Assembly (NCBI GenBank): GCA_963513935.1
Contig: OY740772.1
Coordinates: forward strand, 9,628,607 to 9,692,606
Origin: Aphrophora alni
Taxonomy: Eukaryota > Arthropoda > Insecta > Hemiptera > Aphrophoridae
DNA length: 64,000 nt
Direction: 5' to 3'
In this document: positions 59,086 to 64,000 of the stretch, piece by piece
Layout of the letters: every line of letters starts with the position of its first letter
Position numbering within the stretch: position 1 is the stretch's first letter
The notes under the pieces: model-generated
What the model saw: only the letters and a program-made list of their open reading frames with translations
Told to the model about the DNA's origin: nothing
Database searches by the model: none
Program-made: the position numbers and the translations under genes

Positions 59086-59334
59086 TATTTAAATTTAGAC
59101 TCAGATATAATACAACAAATGTTCAAAAAACTCCAATTTAAAATTCGTAATTTTTAAAACAATAAACAGTATTCGACTGGCTCCTGCATGTGCTCACATC
59201 TAGTGAGTACAGGCGAGGCGGGTTTTACAACTTTCATCATCTATCGCATGCGGCCCGAGGGACGATTTTTTGCGCCCCTCGGACTGTTAGGAATTAAAAC
59301 AAAATATAAGAGTTATGAAAAAATTACAGAAAAT

Positions 59335-59728
59335 TATGTGTGTTTTTGCATCAACTTATGTCTGTAAATCTACATTCAGTAAGCTGAAGCTCATAAAAAA
59401 CAAGTACAGATCCAGGTTAACAAGTAAGAACGTTGAAAACATTTTGAGAATTTTTCAGTTTCTTCCCAACCTGCTAATATAGATGCTATATTAGAGAGCT
59501 GTGAAAGATTTCGCCCAACCACTTCAAATAATTAACAAATTCAAGTATTCCTGGAATTAAGTAAAAGACATTTCCAACTTTTGTATATGCAGTTTATTTT
59601 ATTGATGTAATAAACTCATGTTATAATCATATTTTTTCTAAGTTATTTAACGCCACTTGTACTTGCGGCCCTGAGAAAATTTTTATGCAAACCAATTGGC
59701 TCTCTAAGAAACCTAGTGAGGATCCCTG
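59335..59728 (+). mobile_element. hAT transposon 3' end with transposase tail
   Basis: Reads FASTYVCKSTFSKLKLIKNK and YRSRLT-KNVENILRI, then after a frameshift NIDAILESCERF and a stop at 59533-59535. This is the C-terminal dimerisation region of hAT transposases of the ZBED/GTF2IRD2-like type (F-x-S-T-Y-x-C-E/K-x-x-F-S pattern). Downstream the element seems to end at 59728 in GGATCCCTG, fitting the hAT CAGGG-type terminus in reverse. The 5' part and left TIR were not found, so it is 5'-truncated and broken. Confidence 0.75.
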
Positions 59729-60443
59729 ACTATACTATTATCAAACTGGGAATACTGTTGAACAAGGATCACTTCATTCACACTAGGGCAGAGGATAAGG
59801 ATGTCCGGTGACCCCCCCCCCTCCAATGAGAGTCACCTACTGGGCTGCATTTTATTGAACTTGAATTTATTTGATTTGAAAATAAAATCTGTAATATATT
59901 TTTATTCTACACATAATTACAAGAAAAATGAGACCAAACAATGTATAATACACCGTACTGAATTATATTATAGCCCAAAAGCAACAAATGAGTGACTGTA
60001 TGATATAAGACGACACTTTTGTAAGTAATTTAGTACTGTACTTTGTAGTATATTAATCTAGTTCTATTGATTTTGAAAATGTAAACTTTTACTACATAGT
60101 ACTAAATGTTTATTTAATGCATAGATTATCACAATGTTTACAAAATAAAAATATGTTTTGCATTTTTTAGAAATATTTGTCACATTTTCTATATTACTAG
60201 GGAACTTTTTGCTGTTTTCAACATTATTCTCTGTATTACTGTTGCTTAGATGATCAAATGTTAAATTTACAAAAAATAAATTGTGTAAATGTCAATATTA
60301 CCGCGTTTTAAAACATATTTATTCATACACAGCTTATCACAATGTAAATAATAAAGTACAAATTATGTTTTATACTATTATTATTGTATTGTGCTCCTTT
60401 GTTTCATTAAAATCGAAAAGTACATATTTTTCGATAAAGATAT
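59729..60443. other. no feature recognised
   Basis: AT-rich with a C10 tract at 59812-59821. Confidence 0.3.
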
Positions 60444-61011
60444 TGTAACGATATCATGTTATCATTTATAAATAATTATTATGATTAATGATATATAATG
60501 CTAAATATTTAAATAACTCATGTAAAAATAATAATAATAATAAAATATGGAAACAAATATTATTTGATGAAGGAAATAAGCGACAGCTGTCAGCTGCAGT
60601 TTATGATTGGAAATGTAACGGTATTAAAAGAAATGTACGTGTCAAGAACAAAAAGAACAGGACAGGGGATTCTTTAACCTTGGAGGAGCAAACGCGCCTA
60701 CAAAGAAAAAACATTCGAGTAATGGGATCTTTAGACAAGGGCAGATGTGTTTCAAAATTGTATAAAAAAAGGGGAAAACAAAAAAGGGAGAAATCGAAGA
60801 GAAAGCTAACGTCTATAACAGTACTCCGAGTAGAAAGTTCTAACTGTTTTCGAAAAAGAAAAAAAAATAACGAAAAGAAGATAGGTCAACCAATCAAATG
60901 CGATCCCACGTTAAAAAACCAACGGGCAGATTTGAAACCCACCACTAAGGAGAGAAAAAGGCATGTGTTGTGAAAGTTGAAGGATTCTAAACGAATAAGC
61001 GAGAATTCTAA

Positions 61012-61939
61012 GGGTACGAACAGAACAAGTGGGTCGCGGTGGATGCTACTAGTTAAGTCGCGGTCGATGTCGACATCCATGTACAACAAACACATTGTAG
61101 TGAATGGAAGAGAACAGAGCAGGTAAGTCGCGGTGGAGGTTTAGCGCGATGCCATCCAGGAGGTTTACATCAATGCTTTTGAAAATCAAATGAGTTTGTT
61201 TTACATGGATGCCTACTGCGCGGTCTACAAGGATGCTTCCCTGTGCTTGGTCGCTTGGTGCGTTCAAGACCAAGTTGCCATCCCCCACCACAGCAGCTCG
61301 CATAGAACACGTCTGGCGTCTGTCATTCTGTGCGATAGGGTACTCTAGTTGCTACCTATAATCTCTTTTGCATATTACGTTCATTTTTGAATTTCAAGTG
61401 CTAAATATGAAGGAAGATCTGATAGCAATTGTGCAGCTCACTCCCGTATTGTGGGACAAGACCCAAAGACAACATCAATTGGAGTTCGATGAAAGTTGTG
61501 GTGAGAAACAGAGCAATTCAAATAGGGAGTTGTTTCCAATAAGTACGAGAATGTCTCAGACGTCATTCTCATATAGGAATGAAATCGTTCCGGGTCATTT
61601 TTACGTTCGAGGGAAAGATGATGGTATTCCCCTAAACGGCTTCTTTCAAATTTATTGGATGCACTGAAAACCGTCTGTTGGGTATATTACCTATCAGCCA
61701 CCACTTGGTGACAGCTGACATTTCATCACTATCATCACTTGACTCACACAACATTGCAAAAGCACAATCTTTATGTCAATCAAATTTCATTAAACTACTT
61801 CACTTGACAGTGGTCCTAGCTCGACTGAGCAGCGCAAGTAACCTCCTTGCTATGTGCTGTCGACATCGACCGCGACTTAACTAGTAGCATCCACCGCGAC
61901 CTCCACCTCCACCACGACCCACTTGTTCTGTTCGTACCC
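61012..61939 (+). mobile_element. PIF/Harbinger-like element with TAA target duplication
   Basis: TIRs begin GGGTACGAACAGAACAAGTG and continue through GGATGCTACTAGTTAAGTCG to GGTCGATGTCGAC, more than 60 bp of identity. The right arm has an extra 18 bases (two TGGAGG-type units). TAA flanks both sides (61009-61011, 61940-61942). A GGG start and a 3-bp TAA duplication are typical of PIF/Harbinger. The interior holds a MADF-like ORF, the kind of second protein these elements encode. It sits inside LTR copy 4, so it is younger than that LTR. Confidence 0.85.
61407..61667 (+). CDS. MADF/Myb-SANT-like fragment of the Harbinger-like element
   Basis: From the ATG at 61407 the protein begins MKEDLIAIVQLTPVLWDKTQ, which matches the start of MADF domains (charged residue, L-I-x-x-V, then P-x-L-W-D-K). 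It then departs from the family and reads LFPISTRMSQTSFSY; a R-M-S-x-x-S/T-F motif is familiar from the start of Harbinger transposases. The product therefore looks like a deletion fusion of the DNA-binding accessory protein with the transposase N-terminus. Total 86 codons. An in-frame ATG upstream at 61368 exists, but the homology begins at 61407. Confidence 0.55.
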   Translation: MKEDLIAIVQLTPVLWDKTQRQHQLEFDESCGEKQSNSNRELFPISTRMSQTSFSYRNEIVPGHFYVRGKDDGIPLNGFFQIYWMH

Positions 61940-62689
61940 TAAAGGGAGTTACGATCTACAAGAGCCAAGGAGTTAGCATTCGTCGCCGATAAGGAAGCTA
62001 GGATCAGAGTCACTCGAGAAAGCCAGAGAAGGAAGTTAAAAAGTGCATCGATCAGTGTGGTGAATTAATAGAGCAGAGTCTGTAATAGTGTTGTGTAGTG
62101 TACTGTGAAAATAGACCAATTGATCGGAGCGACTTCTTGATAAGTACAAAGTTGTTATCTATTCTTTAATTAATCATAATTTAATTTCACTTTAATTGAG
62201 CCTTAAGAGATCCCGACCCGAGTTAAGAGTTAATGCTAAATAGAATGATCAAACTGAGCAAACCGTGGCAATTCAATAAATGTTAGAGTACAATTAAATT
62301 GTAAGTAGTATAAACTTCAAAGGGAGTCATTATTAGCAAAAGAAATTCAGTAAATGTTAAAGTAAAGTTTTCCATATTGTAATTTGTAGAAAAGTTATAG
62401 GAGTTTCATTAGACCAATAGATTTAAGATTGATATAAAATTATTGTGTGTAAATATTCAAGGAAAGGATATAAACAAGGCCTTGAATATTGTCTAAAAAA
62501 AAAAAAAAAAAAAAAAACCATTGTAAAAGAACAAATTAAGTTAAGGAATGACTGAAGAATGAATGGAAATAGTTAAGAACCAATGGAATAAAATTATGTA
62601 AATGTTCTTTTGATATAGATTTATTTTGCAATAAATTGGAATAATTGAAAAGGTAAAAATTGTTTGCGTTATTAATTTAAAAAATCACA

Positions 62690-63136
62690 AATTTTGGGGC
62701 TAGTAAGTCTAACTGTCTAATTGGATTATGTTATATTTGATGCCCAACAGTTAAGGGTTAATAATAAGTACAAATAAAAGGAAAAGATTGTAGGTTATAA
62801 TATACAATAGTGTTGTTTATTCAGACTTAACTGTCATCCATTTTGTAGCAAACCTTGTTGATTTTGGCCTCTATTACAGTAAATTATACATTGTTTGATC
62901 TCATTTTTACTTGTAATGATGCGTAGAATAAAAATATATTACAGATTTTATTTTAAAATATCAAATTAAATAAATGAAAGTTTGATCAAGTGAAGCACAG
63001 TAGATAACTCATGGGGGTGGGGTGGCCCACGGCACCTAATACTCTGCGCGCTTGTGTGTGTGGCGCGTGCGTTAGAGTGAAACGACCCTTCGTTCTGCCG
63101 GATTCCCAGTTTGATAATAGTATAATTTTGCGTTAG
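62690..63136. other. no gene recognised
   Basis: If LTR copy 4 is a 5' LTR, internal sequence should start here; none is recognisable. Confidence 0.3.
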
Positions 63137-63337
63137 ATCTCTCTCTTTATATTTCCAATCTCTCTCTTTATATTTCCAATCTCTCTCTTTCATATTTCCA
63201 ATCTTTCTCTTTCATATTTCCAATCTTTCTCTTTCATATTTCCAATTTTTCTCTTTCATATTTGCAATCTTTCTCTTTCATATTTCCAATTTTTCTCTTT
63301 CATATTTGCAATCTTTCTCTTTCATATTTCCAATCAG
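63137..63337 (+). repeat. minisatellite, 21-22-bp unit, about nine copies
   Basis: Unit TCTTTCTCTTTCATATTTCC followed by AA, with variants TCTCTCTCTTTATATTTCC at the left and TTTGCAA for TTTCCAA at two positions. It ends at a small hairpin, TCAGCTC and GAGCTGA around a six-base loop (63333-63352). Confidence 0.9.
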
Positions 63338-64000
63338 CTCTTTCTTGAGCTGACGTTAATTAGAGTATTATGGGTCTCGTTTCCTATAGCATGCCCGGAA
63401 TCACCTTTAACTGACACCCGCAATAAAACGCCTGGCAACCAGTACTGCTGCGTTGCCAGAATGAACGCACAAGGAATGCAGATGATTAGCAAATATTTTA
63501 GTTGATACAGATAATCTCATTACTACTCTAATTAATAACATTGACTTAATGGTTTGACACAAGAAATACTCCGATTTTTTGTCCATCTGAAACCCATTTC
63601 CTTCAAAACTTTACGAAGACTGTCCCGCTTCCAAGGAAAATAATTAATAACTATCTAAATATTTCCAGAAAAGACAAAAATACATAAATCATTACATTTT
63701 TTATAATAACCTAAAAAATTATAATTCATTAATATTTCATTTATGATTAATCTTATGGTTGCAACCTAATTCAAAATAAAATCATTCATATTTCAAAATG
63801 CAATATTTTTATATTACAAAATCTCTTTTACTAAATACTTTTTTTTTTAAACATCTAATCTAATAAATCAACTCATGAATGTTTTTTATTATTAAAGTTT
63901 ATGATCATTATTTTCAATAAAAATAAATAAAAATTCTCTTTTTAGAAGCCACGTGATATCTCTGCAATATATCCTATCCAAATTTTGTTAAAATAGATTA
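63338..64000. other. no feature recognised
   Basis: AT-rich non-coding sequence to the window end. Confidence 0.3.

Larger units (their letters stand above)
60444..62689 (+). repeat. LTR family B, copy 4, split by a Harbinger-like insertion
   Basis: Starts TGTAACGATATCATGTTATC and ends near TCACA at 62689, followed by a TTTTGGGGCTAGTAAGTC stretch that may be a degenerate PBS. Outside the insertion (61012-61939) it is colinear with copy 2: GACAGCTGTC, GAAAGCTAACGTCTATAAC, TTGATAAGTAC and GACCCGAGTTAAGAG appear in the same order. Corrected length is about 1.32 kb. An A22 tract lies at about 62495. The 161-codon frame across its 5' half is not conserved in the other copies and is taken as chance. 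Confidence 0.8.

Noticed and set aside
60488..60973. 161-codon ORF, the longest lysine-rich frame
   Set aside because: It lies inside LTR family B and the frame is not kept in the three other copies; composition explains it.
1..64000. A host gene, gene cluster or novel defence-type system
   Set aside because: All recognisable coding sequence belongs to broken transposable elements, and I found no set of intact genes, shared promoters or conserved operators that would support a functional system.

Overview
This window reads as a stretch of arthropod, most likely insect, nuclear DNA. It is strongly AT-rich, has no long uninterrupted open reading frame, no operon-like gene packing and no rRNA or intact tRNA gene. 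Recognisable coding matter belongs to transposable elements, all of it broken by frameshifts, stops or truncation. Families seen are Ty3/Gypsy and BEL/Pao LTR retrotransposons plus pogo/Tigger, Tc1/mariner, Merlin, PIF/Harbinger and hAT DNA transposons, a mix common in insect genomes. I could not support any host gene or exon.

Layout. 1-16.2 kb: a pogo-like element (497-1571) beside LTR-like family A sequence, then a decayed Gypsy element on the minus strand (RT about 11.5-10.96 kb, RNase H 8.65-8.34 kb, integrase 8.04-7.06 kb) whose RNase H region was split by a 2.3 kb TIR transposon with TA target-site duplication. Then come a near-perfect fold-back (12.27-12.56 kb), a TIR pair enclosing a Merlin-like MITE (13.06-13.49 kb), and a truncated family-B LTR (15.28-16.20 kb). 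16.2-19 kb: a plus-strand BEL/Pao gag-protease-pol fragment. 19-39 kb: a 0.5 kb tandem duplication, a tRNA-derived fold-back, a SINE head, a second family-B LTR (24.06-25.53 kb), a Tc1/mariner element (25.88-27.95 kb), a TIR element at 33.5-34.2 kb, and long stretches without recognisable content. 39-48.6 kb: family-A LTR, a 51-bp satellite array, a Merlin element with a transposase remnant, and pieces of two plus-strand Gypsy elements ending in a family-B LTR. 48.6-64 kb: a 56-bp array, a 53-bp array with an exact 424-bp higher-order period, two fold-back elements, an inverted-repeat element holding a small unexplained ORF, an hAT transposase tail, and a family-B LTR split by a Harbinger-like element carrying a MADF-like ORF.

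The pieces do not form a functional system. They form a record of nested insertion, LTR recombination, inverted duplication and local amplification. The most informative items are insertions whose empty sites can be read from their flanks (8654-10955, 13063-13490, 44600-45250, 61012-61939), the higher-order satellite at 54.5-56.3 kb, and the tRNA-like fold-backs. All family assignments come from reading the sequence by eye; none was checked against a database.
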